A stretch of 64,000 bases of DNA from a virus. Below the pieces are notes generated by a model. It searched no databases and was not told the origin of the DNA. It was given only the letters and a program-made list of their open reading frames with translations. Of the stretch, positions 8,806-18,231 are shown one piece after another. Position 1 is the first letter of the stretch, and each line of letters opens with the position of its first letter. The stretch is taken from positions 1-64,000 of IMG/VR virus record IMGVR_UViG_3300032116_021241; one strand, given 5' to 3'. A program made the translations under genes and the position numbers.

Positions 8806-9597
8806 TTATAAATATTTTTTTTTAAAGTATATCATAGATAAAATTTGCATATCTAGACTTGGTAAATTAATATCACTTTCTAGACATTTGTTTATGTTTT
8901 TTTTATTAAGAACGGGATTTATTTTTTTATTTAAATGTAGAAAATTATTAAATTTTGATAGTAATTGATATTTGCTTAATTTTTCTGAGCCTACTTGAAT
9001 TACATTTTCAAAATTTTCAGGATTTTCTATAATAAATTCACAAATTTCAGCCCACTGCAATGTAGTTATTCCATTCCAAAAAACATTAGTAAATCCATCA
9101 ATTATTTGTCTTTCATTATTAACAAACCAATTCCAAAGAGAAAAATTAGAATTTTTTTCTGGTCCAACGATAGAAGTTCTTATTTGCTTTACATTTTTAT
9201 AGTTTTTCTCTAAGAACAATGATCCATATGCTTTGGATGAACCATAATTATCTTCAGCATTTCTTATTGTTTTTTTTGAATAAAATCCATTTTCTTCAAT
9301 ATTACCATTAAACTCACAATCTGTGCTAGGATGAATGATCAATCCATTAAAATTATCAGCCAACCATATTGGAAGCATGATGTTAATCGTTAAGTAATCA
9401 TTAAGTTTTGGATTTTTTTGAGGAATAATTCCTATGCAATTAATTAATACATCAGCTTCAGAATTTTTAATTTTCAGTTTAAAATTTTCATCAGGCCATT
9501 TCAAATCTAATGTATCAACTTTGAAACCTTTGATTTTAAAATAACTTAAAACAACATGGCCTAACATACCATTGTGGCCCAATATTAAAATTTTCAT
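8806..9597 (-). CDS. RmlD-like nucleotide-sugar reductase (extended SDR)
   Basis: This is a 263-residue extended short-chain dehydrogenase. It has the N-terminal nucleotide-binding motif GHNGMLGH (7-14), an HPSTDCEF strand and the catalytic YGSSK. Its shape matches RmlD and the SDR part of CapF/WbjC, which reduce 4-keto-6-deoxy sugars on nucleotide carriers. It abuts the next gene and lies two genes from a PseB/CapE-like dehydratase that could supply a 4-keto intermediate. Together they could make a 6-deoxy-talose, rhamnose-like or FucNAc precursor. The pairing is an inference, because the CapF cupin domain is absent. Confidence 0.72.
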   Translation of the reverse strand: MKILILGHNGMLGHVVLSYFKIKGFKVDTLDLKWPDENFKLKIKNSEADVLINCIGIIPQKNPKLNDYLTINIMLPIWLADNFNGLIIHPSTDCEFNGNIEENGFYSKKTIRNAEDNYGSSKAYGSLFLEKNYKNVKQIRTSIVGPEKNSNFSLWNWFVNNERQIIDGFTNVFWNGITTLQWAEICEFIIENPENFENVIQVGSEKLSKYQLLSKFNNFLHLNKKINPVLNKKNINKCLESDINLPSLDMQILSMIYFKKKYL

Positions 9598-9600
9598 TAT

Positions 9601-10152
9601 TTAGTAAATTAATTGTTTAAATCTACTGATTTTTTTTACCATGGTAACGCCCGGATTAAATGGTAGTGTTAGAATTTCAAAATCGTCAATTAAATTTTTT
9701 TTAATAAATAAAGGGGTTTTATATGCATCATTACAAAAACCCGGATCAAACATGTAAGGGTCATAAGGGTATGTATCATGAAAGAATATGAATCCATCTT
9801 CTATAATGTGTTTTGAGGCATTCATAAAATCTTTTAAAGATTGTTCATGTGAATGATCAGCATCAATAAAAATCATATCAAACTTAATGTTGGGATCTAG
9901 TTCTTCAAAAAATTTGTCTGTTGTCATTTGAAAATATTTCATATTACCTTTTAAGTTAAATGGACATGATGATGTGTCTACTCCCCAAGACTCTTGACAA
10001 AATTCAGAAATTGGATTAAAATTTCTTCCATCTCTCACACCAAGCTCTAAATATCTTTCAGGTTTTAAGTATGAACATATAAATGAAAAATAAGATACAT
10101 GATCAAATGTTTCAAGTGGTGGTGGTACGTTTCTTAAGTGTATTGGTTTCAT
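9601..10152 (-). CDS. class I SAM-dependent methyltransferase
   Basis: This 183-residue protein has a Rossmann methyltransferase fold of the Methyltransf_24 type. It shows YLELGVRDGRNF (motif I, near residue 35), an acidic WGVDTS strand end, and FDMIFIDADHSHEQSLKDF followed by a GFIFFHDTYPYD segment. Proteins of this kind in polysaccharide loci methylate sugars. The gene is tightly packed, with gaps of 3 and 7 bases to its neighbours in the same operon. The substrate is unknown; O-methylation of the glycan built by the adjacent transferases is the likely role. Confidence 0.7.
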   Translation of the reverse strand: MKPIHLRNVPPPLETFDHVSYFSFICSYLKPERYLELGVRDGRNFNPISEFCQESWGVDTSSCPFNLKGNMKYFQMTTDKFFEELDPNIKFDMIFIDADHSHEQSLKDFMNASKHIIEDGFIFFHDTYPYDPYMFDPGFCNDAYKTPLFIKKNLIDDFEILTLPFNPGVTMVKKISRFKQLIY

Positions 10153-10159
10153 ATTTTTT

Positions 10160-11086
10160 TTAAATATTGTTGAAGTAATTTTTGTTCAATAAAAATGTAT
10201 TTAATTCTTCTTTACTTAGACAGTGATCTTTACTTGAATATTCTTTGAAATTTAATTCATTGAAAACCTTATGATAATGCATTAACAAATAATTATCAAT
10301 TTCTTTTGTTCTAGAAACTTCTTCTTCTGCAATCATGATTTCGTGTATTTTTTCAGATATTCTTGGTTCACCTATTTTATATCTCAAACCAAATTTTTTT
10401 TGATAAATTTCGAAAAGATCTTTAATATAAAAACTTTTTATTTTAGGTATTATATTGTAGCTTTTTTGTGTCAAAGAAAATTCAACTAACTCTATAGCTT
10501 CATCAATAGTCAAAATAAATCTTGTCATATTTTCAGAATATAGAGTCAGTTCGTAGTCTTTTTTTATAGCATCCCAAATTAGAGGGATAATACTTCCAGT
10601 AGAATTAGCAACATTTCCATAAATTGCACAACTCAATCTTGTTTCTGAGCATTCAGAGTTCACTATAAAACTTTCTCCAGCTACAAATTTCATAGCTCCA
10701 TATAAAGTCGTAGCTCCTCTACTCTTATCAGAAGAAATAAAACAAGCTGATTCCATCTTATTTTCCTCTGCTACCCTTCTTGAGTTTAATGCCCCTTCTA
10801 TAATTATTTTTACTGCTTCCTCCACGTTTTGATCAACACTTTCTATTTGTTTTAGAGAAGCTGCAAAAATTCCAATATCATGTTTTGTTGAAGCTCTCTT
10901 TAATAAATCATAGTTTCTAATATCTCCAATTACAGTTTTAATTTTTGGATATTCTTTTTTTAAAAAATAATGCTTTGATTCATCTCTACTATAAACTGTA
11001 ATTTCGTTATTATTATAATATTTTTTTATAAGATTTTTACCTAAAAAACCTGCACCTCCGGTTATAAATATTTTTTTATCTTTCAT
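10160..11086 (-). CDS. UDP-GlcNAc 4,6-dehydratase-like SDR (PseB/CapE/FlaA1 family)
   Basis: This 308-residue protein belongs to the Polysacc_synt_2 group. It has GGAGFLGKNL (10-19), DIRNYDLL, the characteristic FISSDKSRG active-site segment and YGAMKFVAGE, which carries the Lys of the catalytic dyad. PseB and CapE convert UDP-GlcNAc to a 4-keto-6-deoxy sugar, some with C5 inversion. These are first steps towards pseudaminic acid or L-FucNAc. No PseC or PseI homologue was seen in this window, so the RmlD-like reductase at 8806-9597 is the more likely partner. Assignment to the family is confident; the exact product is not. Confidence 0.75.
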   Translation of the reverse strand: MKDKKIFITGGAGFLGKNLIKKYYNNNEITVYSRDESKHYFLKKEYPKIKTVIGDIRNYDLLKRASTKHDIGIFAASLKQIESVDQNVEEAVKIIIEGALNSRRVAEENKMESACFISSDKSRGATTLYGAMKFVAGESFIVNSECSETRLSCAIYGNVANSTGSIIPLIWDAIKKDYELTLYSENMTRFILTIDEAIELVEFSLTQKSYNIIPKIKSFYIKDLFEIYQKKFGLRYKIGEPRISEKIHEIMIAEEEVSRTKEIDNYLLMHYHKVFNELNFKEYSSKDHCLSKEELNTFLLNKNYFNNI

Positions 11087-11091
11087 AATTT

Positions 11092-14000
11092 TTAAATTAA
11101 ATCAAATTCATGGTCTAGGTTTTTTGAATATTGTAAATATCTTTCATATTCCTCCATAAACGGATTTAGATTTCCCCCCTGTGAAGCTCCGGGTTGATAG
11201 TACCATCTTTCGTTCAAATGATATATTTTTGGATCTAGATATTTGTTCGCAATTCTCACTGTTCCATCTATTTCATTTTTCCATGGATTTTCATTCTCTT
11301 CTAAAGAAGAAATTAGAAATTCTCTATTCCAGATACATGCATTGTGAGTCAAAAGCCATTCACTATTATTTTTTGCTTTTAATACTCTTTTACCTTCAAC
11401 AAAATGACTTGTTTTAATAAATTCATATGAACCCCAAAGCTTTTCATGTATTCTTAGACAGTTCCAATCGTTTAACCTAACCTTGTGAAGAGATTTCTTG
11501 AAAGTATTATAATCAGCTTTTACTGTAAGCCACATATCTTCCTGCATATATAATACATATTTTGTATTCAATTTACTCAAAATATCGAGTAGTCTATTTG
11601 AAAATTGAGATGAGTCAATTGATTTAGGAGATTTAATGTTATTAACCCTGAAATCATTGAATGGTAAATCTTTTTCTTCTGTACAAAAATATACCGGCCA
11701 ATTCAAACTCCAATCCCAATATCTGGAAAAAGATAAATACCAACCATTCCAAAATCTTTCATAATTATCACATGATTGAATAATTACAGTTATATCATCA
11801 TCAATATTTTCTTTTCTATATATTGGGGTATTTGGATCGATATCAGTTCCCTCTTTAAATCTCATATCTATTGATGATATTCCGGGCTGTTGAAGAAAAT
11901 AAGGTATTCTATAAATTCCTCTTTTTCTGTTCCAGAAAAATATATTACACCATAGATCATATGCATCCCAATTTGTATTTAATAGTTTATCTGCATATTC
12001 ATTTATGTGAGATTTAGTTATTAAATAACAATGTGCTTCTGATTGTTTGAACGTGAAGAACAAATCATTAACTATATTTTCGTGCTCAACTCCCGGAATT
12101 TGTTTACCAAAAGATGTTGAGATTAAATCATGTTTATTGTTTAAAAAATAGGTATCTATAATTTTTTCATAAACTTCTTTATATTCACCAAAAACTATAC
12201 AATCACATTCACAAATCAATATAGCATCATAATTTTTTATATAATCATCACAAATTGATTTTTTGTGTGAATTATAACATCCATAGTGAGATGGTGTCAA
12301 CAAATAATCTCCGGGATTTAAAGATATTGCGTGTGGTCTTTGACAATTTTCATAAGGGGGTAAATCATAATATTTTGGTGTTATTAATTGTTCATAATCT
12401 AATCCGTAAGATGATAGGTTGCGAAGAGATTCTATAGATTTAATTTCTCTTGGACCTTCGGGATTATTTAATATATGAATTATTTTGATTTTTGGTTTTT
12501 TGATACAATAAAAATTAGATAAATTTTTATCATCTGTATAATTGTCTTGATAATTGAAGCCACAATCTTTTAAAGTTTTTACTATAAAATTATACCCTTC
12601 AATTCCTATTGAATTAATATGAATCTCTCCTGTTATTTTCTTTATTTTATGTTTTAAAAAATCTTTGTCAATAGTTTCAAAAAATTCTAATTCTGCCCCT
12701 TCGCAATCAATCTTTAAATAATCGATATAATTGATATTGTTTTCAGAAATAAAATCATTTACATTTTTTATTGTGACTTTTTCTTTTTTTCTATTTAAAC
12801 CCCAATAATGTTCTATGTTTTCTGTTAATTCTTTCTTACCTGATATTGATGAAACCTCGCCTGTTAAAAATTCTACTTCTTCATTTTTAGCACCTATTCC
12901 GAAATTGAAAACTTGTATGTTGGATAAATCTTTTGTATTAAATTTTAAATATTCATATGTCTCTTTTATGGGTTCTATTGAATAAACCTTTTTAGCACCC
13001 ATCGAAGCAGCATATAATGTAAAAAGTCCTATATTAGAACCAATATCAACAACTATATCATTATTCTCTATGTTTTTATAATCTTCTCTTATGAAAATTT
13101 CATAAAAACTCCAAAATGAAGAATGATCTATTGGATTACATTTAAGTTCTATTTTTTTATTTTGTATTATTATTTCTGTTGTTGGAAATACATTTGGTTT
13201 CCATGTAGTTTTTTTTAAATCTAAAAAAGATTCACTTTGTATTATGTTTAAATCGTTGTCAAAAAATTCTACACAAATTCCATTTCTATGATTTTGTTGA
13301 GCATTTGGAATCATCCACATTCCATCTCCCTTATTGAAAGATAAGTCTGAATATAGACTTTGAAAAACTAAATTGGTTAAGGGGTCTCTCATTCTTATAT
13401 TGTATGTTTTGAGAGAAGGGTGATTGCTTATTATTGAATAATGTATTTTACCTTCATTTTCATCATAAGACACATCAAAAAATTTTTGTTTAGTTCTAAG
13501 TTTTAATTTATCTTTAATTAATTCAATATTGTTCTCTGAATTAGATAAATAATTTATATTATCAAATTTATCAAAATAATTTTGATATACATCTAAATTA
13601 TAAAGTAGAATTGGAATTTTCCAACCGATAGCTTCTCTTAAAACTAAAGGCATTGTCTCTTTATCACCATTATTGCCCCTAGATGTAAAAAGAAATAAAT
13701 CCATGCAACTGTAAAAAGTATCTGTATCATTTCTTTCACCCCATATTCTGCAATTTGCAGGTTTGTTAATTAATAAAGGTTCCCAATAGAATTTAAAATT
13801 ATCAGCCTGATTTCCTAAAAAATGAAATTCTACAGTATTGTCAAAATATTTAGCTAATTCAAATATTTCAGCTTGATTTTTTCTTGGTGTAAAAAGTCCA
13901 ACATTTAATATATGTTTTTTTTTGGGATCTAATCCTAGTTTTATTAATGTTTCCTCTCTATTGGGTCTTTCTTTGTATTCTATTGGATATTCTGCCAAAT

Positions 14001-14457
14001 ATTTAGGAACATCAATATTTTTATATTGTTCAATTTGCCAATTGCTTACAAAAAGAAATGCATCTGGAAAATATTTTTTGTTTTCATCCGGATTGTAAGA
14101 TGAATCATGACTAGTTTCAAAAATTTTATATGATCTATTTTTATTATAAATAAAATCAGCAATTTCTTTTGGTAAAAAATATTCCGGAATTTCTTCAATA
14201 TGAATGAAATCTGGTTTGATATTATCAATTAAATCTTTAATTTCATATAATTTGTTTTGTCCTAAAGAGAAAAAATGATTTTCATCTAAAATTTTTGTTA
14301 TTCTGTTTCTTTGAATTACTAAAACTCCACCAGTAATATTTTCATATTCAATACAGAAAACCTCTAATTTATCCTTAAGAAGTTCTATTTTTTTGAATAA
14401 GTATTGTGGTAGACCCCCTGTTGAAAGGTGTGGAGCAATAAATATTATTTTTTTCAT
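11092..14457 (-). CDS. multidomain glycosyltransferase / FkbM methyltransferase
   Basis: This 1121-residue protein appears to hold four modules. Residues 1 to about 320 are a GT-B glycosyltransferase (PHLSTGGLPQYL start, ILNVGLFTPRKNQ, and the donor-site E-x-x-x-W-K-x-P region near 274-285). Residues about 430-650 are an FkbM-type methyltransferase (DIGSNIGLF at 471-479, SIEP, then YLKIDCEGAE). Residues about 660-880 resemble a glycosyltransferase-like region with CECDCIVF. Residues about 890-1121 form another GT-A-like module (VIIQSCDNYERF, YVLYMQEDMW). Such fusions combine several steps of one glycan. The gene starts the first sugar block after a 41-base gap from the tail genes. Confidence 0.7.
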   Translation of the reverse strand: MKKIIFIAPHLSTGGLPQYLFKKIELLKDKLEVFCIEYENITGGVLVIQRNRITKILDENHFFSLGQNKLYEIKDLIDNIKPDFIHIEEIPEYFLPKEIADFIYNKNRSYKIFETSHDSSYNPDENKKYFPDAFLFVSNWQIEQYKNIDVPKYLAEYPIEYKERPNREETLIKLGLDPKKKHILNVGLFTPRKNQAEIFELAKYFDNTVEFHFLGNQADNFKFYWEPLLINKPANCRIWGERNDTDTFYSCMDLFLFTSRGNNGDKETMPLVLREAIGWKIPILLYNLDVYQNYFDKFDNINYLSNSENNIELIKDKLKLRTKQKFFDVSYDENEGKIHYSIISNHPSLKTYNIRMRDPLTNLVFQSLYSDLSFNKGDGMWMIPNAQQNHRNGICVEFFDNDLNIIQSESFLDLKKTTWKPNVFPTTEIIIQNKKIELKCNPIDHSSFWSFYEIFIREDYKNIENNDIVVDIGSNIGLFTLYAASMGAKKVYSIEPIKETYEYLKFNTKDLSNIQVFNFGIGAKNEEVEFLTGEVSSISGKKELTENIEHYWGLNRKKEKVTIKNVNDFISENNINYIDYLKIDCEGAELEFFETIDKDFLKHKIKKITGEIHINSIGIEGYNFIVKTLKDCGFNYQDNYTDDKNLSNFYCIKKPKIKIIHILNNPEGPREIKSIESLRNLSSYGLDYEQLITPKYYDLPPYENCQRPHAISLNPGDYLLTPSHYGCYNSHKKSICDDYIKNYDAILICECDCIVFGEYKEVYEKIIDTYFLNNKHDLISTSFGKQIPGVEHENIVNDLFFTFKQSEAHCYLITKSHINEYADKLLNTNWDAYDLWCNIFFWNRKRGIYRIPYFLQQPGISSIDMRFKEGTDIDPNTPIYRKENIDDDITVIIQSCDNYERFWNGWYLSFSRYWDWSLNWPVYFCTEEKDLPFNDFRVNNIKSPKSIDSSQFSNRLLDILSKLNTKYVLYMQEDMWLTVKADYNTFKKSLHKVRLNDWNCLRIHEKLWGSYEFIKTSHFVEGKRVLKAKNNSEWLLTHNACIWNREFLISSLEENENPWKNEIDGTVRIANKYLDPKIYHLNERWYYQPGASQGGNLNPFMEEYERYLQYSKNLDHEFDLI

Positions 14458-14498
14458 TAATTATAAAATTAATAAAAAAAACTTAAAAAAGAAATTAT

Positions 14499-15380
14499 TT
14501 ATTCTCCATTACCCCTAGAAAGTTGATCAAATTCTTGATCAAAATTCGTTATTGTTCTTTGTTCTCTGACATCGACGTTACCAAATTCAAAATCAGTTTT
14601 CCTTGTGAATAAATTGTATTGTCTGTAAATGAAATTCTGATCATTAAAATAAGTCAAAATACCATTTTGTAAATCTCTGGTCGAATTTCCATAAAGTGCA
14701 TAAGAAAGTGTTTTTATAGTTTGATCAACCATTTCCACTTCAACATAAAAAGGGTCAAAATAAGTATTTGTAATTAATACTTTTTGATTTTTTTGACCAA
14801 TATCTACTCTGACATTATTTGATATCAAACTACCCTGATCTGGTGATACTGTTAAAAACAAAATTGTTCCAGCAGGGTCTAGGACATAAGTTGTTGCCCC
14901 TTGATTTACGGTATTATTATTTACATTGATGCTTACCAAATCACTTGAAGTTATAATTCTTGTTAAATTATTGATTTTTACATCATTGCTATCAAAATAT
15001 TCAATTTGATAACCTACAAGTGAATTATTTCTAGAAAACTGTAAAGCAGGTATTACTATGCCTTTTTTTGATATATTTAGCTGATTATTATCGTTTGTTA
15101 CTACGTATGAACAATCTAATATCGTGGTTTGAAATGTTTTTGGCTTAATTAATATGCTATAATATCCCAATTTATTAAACACATTTGCCGGAAGTCTTAA
15201 TTTATACATTCCGTCAGCACCAATAAGTTTTCTAAAATCTGAATTTGTTATGGAGTTAAAAAGGGGCCTCAGTTGTATGTCGCCAATTTCCTCTCTAGAA
15301 GCACTATAGGCATAAAGAATGTCAACGTCATCAATTGACACATCTGCTAATTTGTTTACACCATATAGACCAACCGCCAT
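14499..15380 (-). CDS. probable tail/baseplate structural protein
   Basis: This 293-residue, beta-rich protein has no signal peptide, no transmembrane segment and no catalytic motif I can see. It starts MAVGLYGVNKLADVSIDDVD and ends with an acidic tail rich in Asn, Gln and Asp. It is the last gene of a run of large virion-like genes read towards the sugar block. Its composition (Asn, Thr, Ile, Gln rich) matches those neighbours and differs from the Lys/Glu/Phe-rich sugar genes. I call it structural from context only. Confidence 0.5.
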   Translation of the reverse strand: MAVGLYGVNKLADVSIDDVDILYAYSASREEIGDIQLRPLFNSITNSDFRKLIGADGMYKLRLPANVFNKLGYYSILIKPKTFQTTILDCSYVVTNDNNQLNISKKGIVIPALQFSRNNSLVGYQIEYFDSNDVKINNLTRIITSSDLVSINVNNNTVNQGATTYVLDPAGTILFLTVSPDQGSLISNNVRVDIGQKNQKVLITNTYFDPFYVEVEMVDQTIKTLSYALYGNSTRDLQNGILTYFNDQNFIYRQYNLFTRKTDFEFGNVDVREQRTITNFDQEFDQLSRGNGE

Positions 15381-15419
15381 ATTTTAATATTATTTAAAAA
15401 TAAATAGTATTTTAAAAAA

Positions 15420-17882
15420 TTATAGAGATAACATTTCTTGATATACATTATTGATTTTCGGTTGAAAATAAGCTAAAACTTCTTGCCAATTGTTAAATGT
15501 GCTATTTCTTATCTCTTCTAAGTTATCATTTGATTGTTGAATATCTAAAATTTTACCATTTTTGATTAAATCTATTGACATTTCATAACCTCGGATAACA
15601 GACCATAAAGCTTTTTGGTACCTTTCAAATTCTCTATTTTCAAAAGATTTTTGGGCTAAATTCAAATGAAAATCTCCTCTTTCTTTTTGTTTTGTTTTTA
15701 TTTTTTGTTTATCTAAAACATAATTAAATTTAATTCTTTCTAGGGCTTTAAAATCATATGATTGCGTGTTATAAACTTGCCAAACCCTATCTGTAGGAAC
15801 GTAGTCTTCTACAAATGCACTTCCAGTTACATCGTTTAATTGTTTTTCAAATTCATCTGGGTTGTAAATATAATACTCAACATTGTCCTCTTTTATAATG
15901 GTGAGAGGTTCAGCATTTTGGGCAACAATTATAATATCTATATCTGAAGTATCATTTACAGTACCAAAATAATACGAACCATAAACATAAATGTTATATA
16001 TACCACTCATGGGAACACCAATTTTTTTTGCGATATTAAATAAATTTATAGAAGAGAGTTTTAAAATACTCTGTAATTTTGAATTTACTGAATCCTCTAA
16101 ATTGGGATCAAAAATGTCTCTACTTAAAATATTTGGGTTTGGTGTTAAATAATTTATATCAATATAATCTTGTCTGTATCTCTCTAAAAAACTGTCACTA
16201 AAATTCTCGAAAACAAATCCATTATACATTAATTTACACTTGTTTGTGTTTGTAACATCGATTTGTTCATAATAATTATATGTGCTTAAGTCATAAAATT
16301 CCTCTAAATAAATTATTAAATATTGACAAATTTGATTGGGATTGTTGAAAGGTCTTAAAGATAAAACTATTGGAGATCTAACTCCCCAATTCTTGTAAAT
16401 GTTTATATTTATGGTTTTAACAGTATCTCCTATATCAAATTGCAGTTCATATGTTGGATCTAAAACATCGTTGTTTGGATTGGCTAAGTTAAAAGCACTA
16501 ATTCCGTCATCAGGACCCAGAAGGCTTGGTGAGAAGTATTCGTAGTTTAATATAACTTTATCTCTTTTATTTGGGAAATTATGTTTTATTGAAATTGAAA
16601 GTTGATTAGTATTTAAGGGATCATAAATTTGACCAATATAGTCTAAATTATACCAATTTTGATCTTGAACAAATTCAAATTCACACCTAGTTAGATTCGG
16701 TACATTTGAATTGTTATTAGAGCCCATAGACATTGATCTAGATTGTCTAATACTCAAGCTTAAATTTGGGTTAGAGCTATCTATTAAAGTATTAATTTGA
16801 GCTGATAAATCAATTACACTTTGATAAATATAGTTTTGATTTATATCCTGCACACTATTGAAGTTGGGGCTATAACTCCTATAATTCCAATTAAAATATT
16901 GTTTAAAAACATTGAAACCTCTAAAGTTTTGTATTTGATTGTCATTTGATGGTTGAGGAATATTTATGACTTGTGCTGGAGAGCTAAAATAAATACCATC
17001 TTCTAAAACTATTTGTGCTGTATTGTTTTGACTTTGACTTATTGAATTATTGGATTGATTTTGCATTCTCAAAAAATTTACCGGAAGTAAACTTTCAAGA
17101 TATTTTATTGAATTGGTATTTGGACCGAAATTAGAATTTGAACTTTGTTGAAGTCTGATAATTTCATCTATGTTACCATAAAGTGGTTGACTATTAAAGT
17201 TATTTCTATACAAATATCTAGTTACATTAATATTTCCATCACATGTGTCTTTAAAATATTGTGAAAAGTCTTCAAATGATAATAAGGCACTTTTTTTATT
17301 AATTGTTATATTAAGATAGTAATTCTCACTATCTCCAGTAAAATTAATAAAATCAGATGGTCTTGTTGCGTTTGGATAGTTATTTGGTAAAAAATTACCA
17401 TTAGGTAAAACCCTATTGGTAAAATAATTTGTTAAAGAATTAGTTTTTAGATATTTTTCATCAGCATTGAATAAACTGTTTTTTGTATCTATGAGATTAA
17501 TATCAGTGTTTTCAATATCTGTACTTTGACCTTGATTTGAATAATTAATATATTTCCTATAATAATCATTAAAAAATTCTGCTAATTTTTTATTATCATA
17601 AAATAAATCCCTAAATTCCTCAATTGTAAGGAGGCTTTTTATATAATTAATAAACTCTAAAGCAATTTTTTCATTTTCAGGTTTATCTAAAAAAGCTTTG
17701 ACATTTAAATCATTTACTAATGATACACCTACCTGAGGTGTGTAAGAGAAATATTCTTGATTTAAATTAATATTTTGTTGAGTATCATACAATACAGGCT
17801 CGTTAGAATCTAAAGTCAAAAGACTATTTAGATTTGTATTAGCACTGAAGGCAATGTTGTATAATATCTCAAATTTTTGCAT
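15420..17882 (-). CDS. large virion-like protein with C-terminal nucleotidyltransferase domain
   Basis: This is an 820-residue protein. Residues 1 to about 600 are Asn/Gln/Ser-rich and beta-rich, like the neighbouring tail proteins. At residues 625-740 it carries a polymerase-beta-type nucleotidyltransferase core: VYGSYYFGTVND with Gly635-Ser636, then DID at 647-649, which fits the hG[GS]x9-13DhD signature. A helical tail (about 745-800, with RYQKALWSVIRGYEMSIDLIK) looks HEPN-like. MNT-type enzymes transfer nucleotides to protein or RNA. Finding one in the same chain as a tail-type protein is unusual. It could be an injected effector or a host-modifying enzyme, comparable in logic to virion ADP-ribosyltransferases. 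The motif is clear; the role is inferred. Confidence 0.68.
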   Translation of the reverse strand: MQKFEILYNIAFSANTNLNSLLTLDSNEPVLYDTQQNINLNQEYFSYTPQVGVSLVNDLNVKAFLDKPENEKIALEFINYIKSLLTIEEFRDLFYDNKKLAEFFNDYYRKYINYSNQGQSTDIENTDINLIDTKNSLFNADEKYLKTNSLTNYFTNRVLPNGNFLPNNYPNATRPSDFINFTGDSENYYLNITINKKSALLSFEDFSQYFKDTCDGNINVTRYLYRNNFNSQPLYGNIDEIIRLQQSSNSNFGPNTNSIKYLESLLPVNFLRMQNQSNNSISQSQNNTAQIVLEDGIYFSSPAQVINIPQPSNDNQIQNFRGFNVFKQYFNWNYRSYSPNFNSVQDINQNYIYQSVIDLSAQINTLIDSSNPNLSLSIRQSRSMSMGSNNNSNVPNLTRCEFEFVQDQNWYNLDYIGQIYDPLNTNQLSISIKHNFPNKRDKVILNYEYFSPSLLGPDDGISAFNLANPNNDVLDPTYELQFDIGDTVKTININIYKNWGVRSPIVLSLRPFNNPNQICQYLIIYLEEFYDLSTYNYYEQIDVTNTNKCKLMYNGFVFENFSDSFLERYRQDYIDINYLTPNPNILSRDIFDPNLEDSVNSKLQSILKLSSINLFNIAKKIGVPMSGIYNIYVYGSYYFGTVNDTSDIDIIIVAQNAEPLTIIKEDNVEYYIYNPDEFEKQLNDVTGSAFVEDYVPTDRVWQVYNTQSYDFKALERIKFNYVLDKQKIKTKQKERGDFHLNLAQKSFENREFERYQKALWSVIRGYEMSIDLIKNGKILDIQQSNDNLEEIRNSTFNNWQEVLAYFQPKINNVYQEMLSL

Positions 17883-17885
17883 TCT

Positions 17886-18230
17886 TTATTTATTAATAGT
17901 TATAGAAAAAATTTCTGCCTTTTTAATTATATTCTGAGTGGTCGGTACAAGAGTATTGTTGCTATTTGTCTTACCACTAATGCCGGTAGATCTTATACTT
18001 TCAAAAAAGCCAAATTCTATAAAAGACGGATTAATTAATTGTCTTTCCATTGATACTCTTAAGGGATCTAATTCAACGTCAACATAATCATCGAATAATT
18101 TTAATTCTCTGTTTAGTTTTACATTAAGATAAAAATCTTTATGGTTTTGAGTTCCATAAGTTCCATCAGGCTGAACAATTCCCTCTGGTCTAGAATCTAT
18201 ATATAATTTTATTTTTAAATTTTTTTCCAT
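17886..18230 (-). CDS. small structural-context protein
   Basis: This 114-residue protein starts at the ATG at 18230, one base beyond the stop of the preceding gene. An upstream GTG at 18239 would overlap that gene and is less likely. It is Lys/Asp/Asn-rich with alternating hydrophobic residues that suggest beta structure (LKIKLYIDSRP, DFYLNVKLNREL). It lies between two giant tail-cluster genes with gaps of 3 and 1 bases, so it is almost certainly co-transcribed with them. No family recognised. Confidence 0.5.
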   Translation of the reverse strand: MEKNLKIKLYIDSRPEGIVQPDGTYGTQNHKDFYLNVKLNRELKLFDDYVDVELDPLRVSMERQLINPSFIEFGFFESIRSTGISGKTNSNNTLVPTTQNIIKKAEIFSITINK

Positions 18231-18231
18231 T

